Assembly (NCBI GenBank): GCA_022361315.1 | Contig: JAKSBB010000722.1 | Location: forward strand, 1 to 7,212 | Length of the DNA stretch: 7,212 nucleotides | From: Desulfobacterales bacterium | Lineage (GTDB): Bacteria > Desulfobacterota > Desulfobacteria > Desulfobacterales > Desulfobacteraceae | Direction of reading: 5' to 3' | Shown: piece after piece, positions 1 through 6,341 of the stretch | How positions within the stretch are numbered: the first letter of the stretch is position 1 | How the letters are laid out: every line of letters starts with the position of its first letter | Program-made: the position numbers and the translations under genes | The notes under the pieces: model-generated | Seen by the model: the letters and a program-made list of their open reading frames with translations, nothing else | Database searches by the model: none | Told to the model about the DNA's origin: nothing

Positions 1-515
1 AAACCGTCGGTCATGAGGTTGAAACGGTCCAGCCGGATCAAAAACATAATGGCAAAGGATTTTTCTCTGCGGCTGAACCGGAGGAACTGCTCCACACGAT
101 CCAGAAAGATTTCTTCTTTGGGCAGCCCGGTCAGATCGTCTACGGTTCCCGAACCGGACCGCCGTCCTTCGTCGTCCACCCGATCGATGGTCAACAGATA
201 CACGGCCCGGTCGGACTCAGGTTCAAGCCGCAGGATAACGGCATTCACCCCCTTATCCGTATCCGCGTCAGAACTGAAATCAAGGCTTCCCTGCCATGCG
301 TCACCCGGTGCCAGGCCTGTGAAAATCTTTAAAAGCCCCGGATTGCTCTCGCTGTAAAAGTCGAACAACGGCTGTGATGTCAGGCGTTCCGCCGGGATAC
401 CTGTTGCAGAATAAAAGAGCGGATTGGCATACCGAATGATTCCCTTCCCATCGAGGATGGCCATCCCCTTGTCGGTCTGGGCCAAAACCTGTTTCGTGAA
501 TTCAAAAACATCCAT
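1..515 (-). CDS. PAS-GGDEF signalling protein, N-terminal part (runs off left edge)
   Basis: This reading frame is open from an ATG at 515-513 to the window edge and gives 171 residues with no stop. A good Shine-Dalgarno (GGAAGG, 529-524) lies 8 nt upstream of the ATG. Residues about 8-112 read as a PAS sensor domain, with GMAILDGKGIIRYANP at 17-32 as the typical PAS core. A GGDEF domain begins at about 126 with DDLTGLPKEE, matching the usual D.LTGLPNR opening. There is no signal peptide or membrane segment in the visible part, so it looks cytoplasmic. The family makes or senses cyclic di-GMP. The next conserved GGDEF block (DxDxFKxxND) reads RLDRFNLMTD at 161-170, so the first metal-binding Asp is Arg161. 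This suggests an inactive GGDEF, which is often followed by an EAL phosphodiesterase domain. That part lies outside the window. The family call is confident; the activity is not known. Confidence 0.85.
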   Translation of the reverse strand, partial: MDVFEFTKQVLAQTDKGMAILDGKGIIRYANPLFYSATGIPAERLTSQPLFDFYSESNPGLLKIFTGLAPGDAWQGSLDFSSDADTDKGVNAVILRLEPESDRAVYLLTIDRVDDEGRRSGSGTVDDLTGLPKEEIFLDRVEQFLRFSRREKSFAIMFLIRLDRFNLMTDG

Positions 516-550
516 TTACGATCCCTTCCGGGTGAACCGAATTTCTTGCG

Positions 551-590
551 CGTTTAAGCGAGAGTTTAAGCTGATCAGGGTGTAAACTCG
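551..590. promoter_or_regulatory. Repeat cluster, possible operator
   Basis: The octamer GTTTAAGC occurs twice in direct orientation, at 552-559 and 564-571, with starts 12 bp apart. A 7-bp perfect inverted repeat, GAGTTTA (562-568) and TAAACTC (583-589), overlaps the second copy with a 14-nt loop. Three related half-sites at roughly helical spacing, 37 bp upstream of the PAS-GGDEF ATG, could bind a regulator. The binding protein is unknown, and AT-rich chance repeats cannot be excluded. Confidence 0.25.
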
Positions 591-654
591 TGACCCTTTG
601 ATTTGTTTAGACCTCAATTCTACACGAAACATGGCCAAAAAGGAATTCAGATTA

Positions 655-683
655 TTTTCAGCACCCCAAAGGTGTGGTATACA
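655..683 (+). promoter_or_regulatory. Possible sigma-70 type promoter for the lyase gene
   Basis: TTTTCA (655-660) and TATACA (678-683) are separated by 17 nt, and each matches four of six consensus positions. This would put transcription start near 690, about 40 nt before the ATG at 730. The match is weak and was found by eye. Confidence 0.2.
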
Positions 684-729
684 TGCAGTTTTTAACCAGC
701 AGAACCATTCCAAACAGATAGGCAGTCAG

Positions 730-1758
730 ATGATATACAGCTTTAAAAATGATTATAGTGAAGGTGCCCATCCGGATATTCTCAAGGCCTTGGCAGACAC
801 AAACCTGAACCAGACAGAAGGATACGGCCTGGACCCCCATACCTTAAATGCCGCAAATACCATCCGGGAACTGGCCCGGGCACCGGAGGCAGATGTTCAC
901 CTGATTTCCGGCGGCACCCAGACCAATCTGATCGCCATCTCTGCCTTTCTGCGCCCCCACGAGGCCTGTATTGCCGCCACCAGCGGCCACATTGCCGTCC
1001 ATGAAGCCGGCGCCATCGAGGCCACCGGCCATAAACTGCTCTGCGTGGATGCACCGGGGGGGAAACTCACACCGGATCTCATTGCCCCGGTATTGGCGCA
1101 ACACCACTTCGAACATATGGTGAAACCAAGGCTTGTTTATATTTCCAATGCCACGGAACTGGGAACGGTCTATACGCTGGCGGAATTAGAAGCCCTTCAC
1201 ACCTTCTGCAGGGAAAACGACCTGTTGCTTTATGCAGACGGTGCCCGTCTCGGCGCGGCCATCATGGCAAAGCATTCCGGCCTGTCTCTGGCGGACATGT
1301 ACCGTCTCACAGATGCCTTTTTCATTGGCGGCACCAAAAACGGCGCCCTTCTGGGGGAGGCCCTTGTGATACGGAATTCTGAGGTAAAGGCGGAGTACCG
1401 GTATCTGATCAAACAACGGGGGGGCCTGCTTGCCAAAGGGTGGCTGCTGGGTATCCAGTTCGAGACCCTGTTTAAAAACAATCTCTACTTTGACCTGGCC
1501 ATCCATGCCAATACCACCGCCCAACAATTGGCAGGAGAACTGAAAAAAGCCGGATGCGCGTTTCTCATCGATTCCCCCACCAACCAGATTTTTCCGGTGA
1601 TGGAGAACCGTGTAATCGAATCTTTATCAGAGGAATTCTCATTTTATACATGGGCAAAAACGGATGAAAACCGATCCGCCGTCCGGCTGATCACCTCATG
1701 GGCAACACCTGAAACGGCGGTCCGGGATTTCATTGATTCATACAACAAGGCCCTATAG
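730..1758 (+). CDS. PLP-dependent lyase, threonine aldolase / beta-eliminating lyase family
   Basis: This 342-residue protein (fold type I, cytoplasmic) probably cleaves or eliminates a beta-hydroxy or beta-substituted amino acid. In characterised low-specificity threonine aldolases the reaction is threonine to glycine plus acetaldehyde. Visible family marks are the start NDYSEGAHP (7-15), the phosphate-loop motif SGGTQTNL (60-67), His87 in GHIAVHEAGA or its near neighbour as the PLP-stacking histidine, DGARLG (170-175) with the PLP-pyridine Asp170, and FFIGGTKNGA (197-206) with Lys203 as the Schiff-base lysine. VRLITSW (318-324) carries the expected carboxylate-binding Arg319. The length fits the family (about 330-350). 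The ATG at 730 was chosen because family homology begins there, with an AGG 7 nt upstream. An in-frame codon at 598 would add 44 unlikely residues. The SGGTQTN and GTKNGA versions differ from classical threonine aldolase, so the exact substrate is uncertain. It is monocistronic, convergent with the next gene. Confidence 0.88.
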   Translation: MIYSFKNDYSEGAHPDILKALADTNLNQTEGYGLDPHTLNAANTIRELARAPEADVHLISGGTQTNLIAISAFLRPHEACIAATSGHIAVHEAGAIEATGHKLLCVDAPGGKLTPDLIAPVLAQHHFEHMVKPRLVYISNATELGTVYTLAELEALHTFCRENDLLLYADGARLGAAIMAKHSGLSLADMYRLTDAFFIGGTKNGALLGEALVIRNSEVKAEYRYLIKQRGGLLAKGWLLGIQFETLFKNNLYFDLAIHANTTAQQLAGELKKAGCAFLIDSPTNQIFPVMENRVIESLSEEFSFYTWAKTDENRSAVRLITSWATPETAVRDFIDSYNKAL

Positions 1759-1760
1759 AC

Positions 1761-1779
1761 GGGCCGGTAATACCGGCCC
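1761..1779. terminator. Perfect GC-rich hairpin between convergent genes
   Basis: GGGCCGGT (1761-1768), loop AAT, and ACCGGCCC (1772-1779) form an uninterrupted 8-bp stem two bases after the lyase stop codon and 15 bp beyond the stop of the opposing dehydrogenase gene. It can fold from either strand. Neither side has a clear U-tract, so it may be a weak or bidirectional terminator, or an mRNA 3'-end stabiliser. A second small inverted repeat, ACATT-CA-AATGT, follows at 1784-1795. Confidence 0.55.
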
Positions 1780-1794
1780 ACAGACATTCAAATG

Positions 1795-2889
1795 TTAAGG
1801 ATACAACACCAGTTTACCCGGATATCTTTTTGAAAGAAAATCCGTCTGGGCCTGCTGAATATCCTTTAGGGGATAGGTGGACGAAACCAGAGGTGTCAAC
1901 TCCCCCCTTTCAATATAGCCCACCAGATTCTCAAAAATCCGCCGGGGCTGCCAGGTACATCCGAAAAAGGTGATGTCCTTGAGATAAAGGGTCCTCAGGT
2001 CAAGGGTTACCATTGGTCCGGCGATGGCCCCGGCAACGGCGTAACGTCCGCCCCGTTTGAGAACCTCAGTCAGATCCGGCCATTGGGGTCCCCCCACCAG
2101 GTCAATGACGACTTCCACCGTCATGGATGCCACGGCTTCTGTTAAGGGCGTGTTTCTATCCACTACGCGGTCCGCGCCGATCTCTTTTATCCTGCCGGCC
2201 TTCTCTTTCCCGCACACCGCAATGACTTCTGCGCCCCGGCGTTTGGCAAGCTGGACTGCAGCAGATCCCACGCCACCCGAAGCCCCGGTGATTAATACCG
2301 TATCCGTATCCGACACACCGGCGCGGTCCACCAGATTTTCCGCCGTGGAATAGGCACAGGGGAAGGACGCAAGTTCGATGTCGGTTAACCCGCTGTTTAC
2401 GGCAAAGGTTTGTGAGGCGGGGGCCTTCGTAAATCGGGCAAAGCCACCGTCTGTTTCGGATCCCACCGTCGAACAGTTGATCCCCTGGTCCGTCTCAGGG
2501 AGATCCTGAATGGTGCGTACGAGAACCCTTTCCCCGATACGAGCGGGATCAACATTTTTTCCCACGGCGACAATACGCCCGGCCACATCCGCCCCCTGTA
2601 TCCTCGGGAATGAAAGAGCCTCACCGGACCAGCCGGCGTCGGTTTGATCGGTTTCATCAAATCCGTCAGCCCCGCCGCTGTCAGTTCCCCGGGTGACCGC
2701 CTTTGAATACCAGCCGATCCGGGTGTTGATATCGGTATTGTTTACACCGCAGGCTCCCACCCGGATCAACACCTCTTCCTGTCCAATGGACGGCACCGGA
2801 ATATCCTCCCTGTATTCAAGACAATCGAATCCGCCGTGTCCCGTTAACACCACACCGGCCATTTTTTCAGGAATCTTTGTTTCTGACAT
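1795..2889 (-). CDS. Zinc-independent MDR dehydrogenase (quinone oxidoreductase-like)
   Basis: This 364-residue medium-chain dehydrogenase/reductase is expected to use NAD(P)H on a carbonyl, quinone or alcohol substrate in the cytoplasm. The N-terminal GroES-like domain (about 10-160) contains GACGVNNTDINTR (45-57). The nucleotide-binding Rossmann domain has TGASGGVGSAAVQLAK (201-216), the MDR glycine motif. The catalytic-zinc motif GHE is replaced by GAD (99-101), and the four-cysteine structural-zinc lobe is absent, which points to the zinc-free quinone-reductase branch. An unusual Asp/Gly-rich insert at about 62-93 precedes SFPRIQGAD. It is somewhat longer than typical quinone reductases (about 325), largely because of this insert. 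The start is firm: AGGAGG (2901-2896) sits 6 nt before the ATG. It is divergent from the LysR gene, which suggests control by that regulator. The substrate is unknown. Confidence 0.88.
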   Translation of the reverse strand: MSETKIPEKMAGVVLTGHGGFDCLEYREDIPVPSIGQEEVLIRVGACGVNNTDINTRIGWYSKAVTRGTDSGGADGFDETDQTDAGWSGEALSFPRIQGADVAGRIVAVGKNVDPARIGERVLVRTIQDLPETDQGINCSTVGSETDGGFARFTKAPASQTFAVNSGLTDIELASFPCAYSTAENLVDRAGVSDTDTVLITGASGGVGSAAVQLAKRRGAEVIAVCGKEKAGRIKEIGADRVVDRNTPLTEAVASMTVEVVIDLVGGPQWPDLTEVLKRGGRYAVAGAIAGPMVTLDLRTLYLKDITFFGCTWQPRRIFENLVGYIERGELTPLVSSTYPLKDIQQAQTDFLSKRYPGKLVLYP

Positions 2890-2925
2890 GGGTATCCTCC
2901 TCTAATAAATTTTTTAAACCGAGTC

Positions 2926-2954
2926 CTTTTAAAATAACACCGATATAAATTCAA
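2926..2954 (-). promoter_or_regulatory. Candidate promoter of the MDR dehydrogenase gene
   Basis: On the minus strand, TTGAAT (2954-2949) and TAAAAG (2931-2926) are 17 nt apart, each matching four of six consensus positions. Transcription would start near 2919, giving a 30-nt leader that contains the AGGAGG site. The candidate operator at 2975-3001 would lie about 55-80 bp upstream of this start, the usual LysR activator position. This was found by eye in AT-rich DNA, so support is modest. Confidence 0.35.
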
Positions 2955-2974
2955 TCAAACGAAATTTACTAAAG

Positions 2975-3001
2975 TTAGAATTCATGATTATTGAATTCCA
3001 A
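2975..3001. promoter_or_regulatory. Candidate LysR-type operator (inverted repeat)
   Basis: GAATTCA (2978-2984) and TGAATTC (2992-2998) form a perfect 7-bp inverted repeat with a 7-nt spacer. The symmetry extends, after one mismatch per arm, to TT/AA at 2975-2976 and 3000-3001. The repeat contains T2982-N11-A2994 at its exact centre, the T-N11-A signature of LysR-family sites. It lies between the divergent dehydrogenase and LysR genes and overlaps the candidate -35 element of the LysR gene, fitting autorepression combined with control of the divergent gene. Confidence 0.6.
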
Positions 3002-3019
3002 TATCATATGGCGTAAACT
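2991..3019 (+). promoter_or_regulatory. Candidate promoter of the LysR gene
   Basis: TTGAAT (2991-2996) and TAAACT (3014-3019) are separated by 17 nt, each matching four of six consensus positions. Transcription would start near 3026, about 30 nt before the ATG at 3056. The -35 element lies in the right half of the inverted repeat at 2975-3001, so a protein bound there would block it. Confidence 0.4.
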
Positions 3020-3055
3020 GCTACCCAAACCCGCAGATAAGTATAGGTGCACCCA

Positions 3056-3937
3056 ATGGACACAAAACTCAACCTTGACCTTCTCCAAACCCTGATGGCC
3101 GTGGCCGAAACCGGAGAGCTCAAAAAGGCCGCCCGGAAGGTTTTCAGGTCTCACTCCGCCGTGAGCATGCAGATACGGAGGCTGGAGACCCTTACCGGCG
3201 CCCGACTGATTGAGCGCCACAGCCGGGGCGTCCGCCTTACCGGTAAAGGTCACACCCTGCTTGCGTACGCCAGCCGTCTTCTGGAAATAAACACAGCTGC
3301 CCTCGCCGCCCTCAGGGACGACAACCTCACCGGCGGCATGCGCTTCGGCATTCCCACGGATTACGCCCGCACCTTCATCACCCGCCTGCTGCCCCTGCTT
3401 AAGATCCATCTGCCTGACATGGACACGACCATTGTCTGTGACAGAAGCAGGCGGCTGAGAAAACAAATTGGGACAGGCGCTCTGGATGTTGCCCTGGTGG
3501 CCGGAGAATCAGATATTGAGGACGAACGGATCATCTGGAATGAACGGCTGGTTTGGTGCGGTGCCCCGGATTTCAGTTTCCCGGAAAACCGGAAACTGCC
3601 GGTGGCAGTATTTAACGACGATTGTATGGTGAGGGATGTGGCAAGGAGAGATCTCAAGCAGGCCGGTATCGCCTATCGCACCGTTTTTACCAGCCCAATT
3701 CTGGATAACGTGGCGGACGCCGTATATAACGGGCTTGCCGTTTCTTTGCTGCCCGAGTCCATGGCGCCTTCGTCAAAAACCAGACCGGTACCTGGAGAGA
3801 TTGTCACCTGTTCAACCGTGATGCGGATGAATCTCATTCGATCGGCTGGGGTTGAAACACCTGTATTTGACACGGTGGCCCGCTATACCCAACAGGCGTT
3901 TACCCAACCCGTCCGGTCATCCCAGGCTGTGGCCTGA
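3056..3937 (+). CDS. LysR-family transcriptional regulator (LrhA-like branch)
   Basis: This 293-residue protein has the LysR layout. A winged helix-turn-helix spans about 6-64 (LDLLQTLMAVAETGELKKAA, then SAVSMQIRRLE at 34-44), with a linker helix to about 90 and a periplasmic-binding-like effector domain from about 93 to 285. The SAVSMQ form of the recognition helix and the LVWCGAP block (165-171) resemble the LrhA/HexA branch. The ATG at 3056 was chosen because AGGTG (3045-3049) lies 6 nt upstream. An in-frame GTG at 3047 would add three residues, but it overlaps that ribosome site. The length is normal for the family (about 290-310). The gene is divergent from the dehydrogenase gene with a T-N11-A inverted repeat between them, so control of that gene and of itself is the likely role. 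The ligand is unknown. Confidence 0.9.
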   Translation: MDTKLNLDLLQTLMAVAETGELKKAARKVFRSHSAVSMQIRRLETLTGARLIERHSRGVRLTGKGHTLLAYASRLLEINTAALAALRDDNLTGGMRFGIPTDYARTFITRLLPLLKIHLPDMDTTIVCDRSRRLRKQIGTGALDVALVAGESDIEDERIIWNERLVWCGAPDFSFPENRKLPVAVFNDDCMVRDVARRDLKQAGIAYRTVFTSPILDNVADAVYNGLAVSLLPESMAPSSKTRPVPGEIVTCSTVMRMNLIRSAGVETPVFDTVARYTQQAFTQPVRSSQAVA

Positions 3938-3978
3938 TGGAATGTAATGTTGGGGTATGTATCATTGACCGTTAGGAT

Positions 3979-4009
3979 TCCCCCGAACCCTGCAAAGAGT
4001 TCCGGGGGA
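3979..4009. terminator. Hairpin between convergent LysR and binding-protein genes
   Basis: TCCCCCG (3979-3985) pairs with CGGGGGA (4003-4009). The stem continues past a single bulged C with AAC/GTT, leaving a loop of about 10 nt. It sits 41 bp after the LysR stop and 21 bp past the stop of the opposing gene. Neither side has a U-tract, so it is at best an imperfect bidirectional terminator. The rest of 3938-4030 shows nothing else. Confidence 0.5.
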
Positions 4010-4030
4010 TGTTAAGCAGTGAGACGGGGA

Positions 4031-4777
4031 TTAAAATCCGTGCTTTTTGAGGATGGCATCATAGGTGCCGTCTTCGCGGATTTCCTTGAGCCCATTGTTG
4101 AAGGCTTCGGCGATCGCTTTGCTGTCGGCAATTTTGCTGCTGATGATATTGTGAACCGGATTGGCCTTGATCGGCGGGTCCATGGGAACGAGCATACCTG
4201 CCTGGTCCGGCATTTCCCTGTTCACCGTGTCGATAATTACCGCTTTGGACCCCACAATGACATCCACACGGCCCACCAGTAGTTTCTTGATGTTGGACAA
4301 AGGTTTGTCTACGTAATCCAATTTCAAAGAGGTGGATTTTGAAATGGCATCGGGATAAATCCAGCCCCGTATAAGACCGACCTTTTTTCCGGCAAGCTCG
4401 TCAATGGTGCTGTAGGAAAGTTCGTTGCCCTTTTTTTTGAAAAAAACGATGGAGACGGTGGCATATTGATCGGTCAACCGATAGATTTTCGAACGTTCAT
4501 CCGTATAAAAACCACCCTGTACCATGTCCAGTTTGCCCTGTTTGCAAAGCCCTTCGGCCCGGTTCCAGTTCATGTATTCCAGCTCGTAGTCCCAGCCGGA
4601 ACGTTTAAAGGCCTCCCGGGTAATCTCCGTCATGAATCCGCCGTTTTTTAAAGATTCTCCGTAGTAAGGAGGCCAGTTTACCGTGCCGGCTTTCACCACA
4701 TTTCCCGCACCGGCAGCAGATACAAACCAGAACGTACACATCAACACAATAATTGTCATACTCAATTTTGTTTTCAT
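4031..4777 (-). CDS. Exported solute-binding protein, family 3 (orphan)
   Basis: This 248-residue protein starts with a clear Sec signal: a basic MKTK, a hydrophobic stretch at about 5-19, and an Ala-rich cleavage region near SAAGAG (20-25). The mature part is a family-3 periplasmic binding protein (amino-acid/polar-solute type). Visible marks are GTVNWPPYYG (31-40), the WNRAEGLCKQGKLDMVQGGF block (71-90), and YTDERSKIY (91-99), whose Arg95 matches the ligand carboxylate-binding Arg. The Asp that usually holds an alpha-amino group, expected near VDVIVGSK (171-178), appears to be Ser/Lys here, so the ligand may not be an ordinary amino acid. The start at 4777 has AGGA 8 nt upstream. The in-frame ATG at 4786 has AAGG touching it, so it is less likely. 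Cys14 lacks a proper lipobox. No permease or ATPase gene adjoins it. It follows the kinase-regulator operon on the same strand, so it may serve signalling instead of transport. Confidence 0.87.
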   Translation of the reverse strand: MKTKLSMTIIVLMCTFWFVSAAGAGNVVKAGTVNWPPYYGESLKNGGFMTEITREAFKRSGWDYELEYMNWNRAEGLCKQGKLDMVQGGFYTDERSKIYRLTDQYATVSIVFFKKKGNELSYSTIDELAGKKVGLIRGWIYPDAISKSTSLKLDYVDKPLSNIKKLLVGRVDVIVGSKAVIIDTVNREMPDQAGMLVPMDPPIKANPVHNIISSKIADSKAIAEAFNNGLKEIREDGTYDAILKKHGF

Positions 4778-4844
4778 AAAACTCATCCTTATTCTCTCAA
4801 AATGCCCGGGATTTCCATTTCCCGGAGGGTTTGGGGTGATCGGG

Positions 4845-4887
4845 CCGTACCGATACGGTTCCCGGAACCGGGACGGACGACACCGTA
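4845..4887 (-). other. Overlapping inverted repeats in the leader of the binding-protein gene
   Basis: Three pairings share bases: CCGTA-CCGA-TACGG (4845-4858), CGGTTC-CCG-GAACCG (4856-4870), and TACGGT (4854-4859) with ACCGTA (4882-4887). They cannot all form together, which resembles alternative leader structures. The segment lies 70-110 bp upstream of the binding-protein start. A further inverted repeat, CCGGGA-N8-TCCCGG, lies at 4806-4825. GC-rich palindromes also arise in ordinary intergenic repeats, so a regulatory role is only a possibility. Confidence 0.35.
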
Positions 4888-4904
4888 AATAATCTTAAGC
4901 GCCA

Positions 4905-4917
4905 GGACCCAAGGTCC
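4905..4917 (-). terminator. Small hairpin after the regulator gene
   Basis: GGACC-CAA-GGTCC forms a 5-bp stem with a 3-nt loop 12 bp after the stop codon of the sigma-54 activator. Reading downstream on the minus strand, the AT-rich run TTAAGATTATTT follows about 10 nt later, not directly. It is a weak terminator candidate at most, and read-through into the binding-protein gene is possible. Confidence 0.25.
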
Positions 4918-4928
4918 GTGACGATGGA

Positions 4929-6317
4929 TTACTTGTCTTCCATGATTTTTTTATACTGATATCTGAAGGCGTGGTGTTTGAGGTTCAGCAATTTGGCTGC
5001 CTGGGTTTCATTTCCGTTTGACAGGGCCATGGCCTGATTAAAATAAAATTCATCGAGATAGGTTCGCATTTCGGTCAGGTCTACCCCGCCCGGCGTGAGA
5101 GATGACAGTGTCAATGGGGGTGTTTCTGTATCTTCGTTCCTTACGGCCTGTCCGTCAAGCCCCAGGTCTTCGGGCATTAATTCCGGTCCCCGGGCGGTAA
5201 GCACCCCCCTTTCCATGATATTTTTCAGTTCCCGTACGTTCCCCTTCCACTGATGGGCGGTGAGCATGGCCATGGCCCCTTCTGAAATCCCGGTCAGTGC
5301 GCGGCCGAACTTTTCATTGAAGGTCTGCATAAAGTATCCGGCGAAGATGGGGATGTCCCCCCTGCGCTCGTTGAGGGACGGCACCTGGATCTTTATGACG
5401 GAAATGCGGTAATACAAATCACTTCTATAGGTATCGGCGTCAATCATCTCCTCCAGGTTCCGGTTGGTGGCGGAGACGATCCGGGTGGAGACCTGCTGTT
5501 TTTCGGTGCTGCCGACCTTATAGAACTCTCCGTTTTCCATAAACCGTAACAGTTTGGCCTGGGCATCGAGGCTCAGGTCTCCCACCTCATCCAGAAAAAG
5601 CGTTCCCCCATCCGCCATTTCGATGAGTCCTTTTTTGCCTGTGGCGGAAGCCCCGCTGAACGCGCCTTTCTCATAGCCGAACAGCTCACTTTCGATAAGA
5701 TCCTTAGGGATGGCCGCACAGTTAACGGTGATAAACGGCCCCTGGAAATTGGGGCTTCTGTGATGGATGGTGGCGGCGATGAGCTCTTTTCCCGTCCCGG
5801 TCTCCCCGAGGACCAACACCGGGGTATCCGGACTCTTGGCCACCCGCTCAATGTAATCCATGATATCGTGGATGACCTCGCTCTCTCCGATAAAGCAGGG
5901 CAGGTTTTTCCGGATCTGGCTCTCCCGAAGGAGCCGGATTTCCTTTTTCAGCCGGATGGTTTCAAGGGCGTTTGCAATGGTGACGGTGAGCCCTTCCATC
6001 TGGAGGGGTTTGACGATATAGTCGTAAGCCCCCTGCTTCATACACTGAATCACGGATTCAATGTCTTCATAGGCCGTGATCATAATCACCAGAAGGTCGG
6101 GATGGTCGCCTTTTATCTTCTTCAGGGCCTGGATGCCGTTCATTCCGGGCAGGCCGATGTCCAGCAGCACAAGATCCGGTTTTCGCTCTTCAAGCTCTTC
6201 CAGGGCGTCCTCGGCGGAAATATAGGTAAAGAGGGTATAATCCTCTTCCAGATAGGCAGTAATACCTTCCCGGATGGTTTCCTCGTCATCAACAATAAAC
6301 AGGGTATAGTCCGTCAT
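4929..6317 (-). CDS. NtrC-type sigma-54 response regulator
   Basis: This 462-residue cytoplasmic activator is predicted to receive phosphate from the upstream kinase and drive open-complex formation at sigma-54 promoters. The receiver domain (1-120) has acidic Asp10 and Asp11, phospho-acceptor Asp53 in LLDIGLPG, Thr81 and Lys103. The AAA+ domain (about 142-370) has Walker A GETGTGKE (171-178), the sigma-54 contact loop GAFSGA (218-223), Walker B GGTLFLDEVGD (237-247), sensor I ATNRN (283-287), Arg298 and Arg304 as finger candidates, and sensor II GNVRELKN (359-366). A Fis-like helix-turn-helix closes the protein (about 424-458, with GNETQAAKLL). The loop has Ser where most members have Thr. 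The ATG at 6317 has AAGGA 9 nt upstream and lies 24 bp after the kinase stop, so the pair is co-transcribed. No sigma-54 promoter was found in the window, so its targets may lie elsewhere. Confidence 0.95.
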   Translation of the reverse strand: MTDYTLFIVDDEETIREGITAYLEEDYTLFTYISAEDALEELEERKPDLVLLDIGLPGMNGIQALKKIKGDHPDLLVIMITAYEDIESVIQCMKQGAYDYIVKPLQMEGLTVTIANALETIRLKKEIRLLRESQIRKNLPCFIGESEVIHDIMDYIERVAKSPDTPVLVLGETGTGKELIAATIHHRSPNFQGPFITVNCAAIPKDLIESELFGYEKGAFSGASATGKKGLIEMADGGTLFLDEVGDLSLDAQAKLLRFMENGEFYKVGSTEKQQVSTRIVSATNRNLEEMIDADTYRSDLYYRISVIKIQVPSLNERRGDIPIFAGYFMQTFNEKFGRALTGISEGAMAMLTAHQWKGNVRELKNIMERGVLTARGPELMPEDLGLDGQAVRNEDTETPPLTLSSLTPGGVDLTEMRTYLDEFYFNQAMALSNGNETQAAKLLNLKHHAFRYQYKKIMEDK

Positions 6318-6341
6318 ATTCGCTTCCTTTCTGCCGATCCT

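Larger units (their letters stand above)
516..729. other. Divergent intergenic region between PAS-GGDEF gene and lyase gene
   Basis: About 210 bp separates the two divergent starts and must hold both promoters. An in-frame open stretch (598-729) precedes the lyase ATG. It does not resemble the N-terminus of the family and has no clear ribosome site, so I treat it as non-coding. Visible structure is limited to the repeat cluster at 551-590, a small CACC/GGTG inverted repeat at 662-674, and a weak promoter-like pair at 655-683. No sigma-54 (GG-N10-GC) promoter was found by eye. Confidence 0.5.

Noticed and set aside
13..357. Plus-strand open frame of 114 codons at the left edge
   Set aside because: It is antisense to the PAS-GGDEF coding region, and its Ser/Arg-rich translation shows no domain.
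598..729. In-frame 44-codon N-terminal extension of the lyase
   Set aside because: Family similarity starts at the ATG at 730. The extension has no convincing ribosome site and does not resemble a targeting peptide or domain.
4736..4747. Lipobox at Cys14 of the binding protein
   Set aside because: The residue before the Cys is Met, not Gly/Ala/Ser, and an Ala-rich signal peptidase I site follows, so export as a soluble protein is more likely.
4802..4819. Possible sigma-54 promoter for the binding-protein gene (minus strand TGGAAATCCCGGGC)
   Set aside because: The GG-to-GC distance is one base short of the strict -24/-12 spacing and the flanks do not match.
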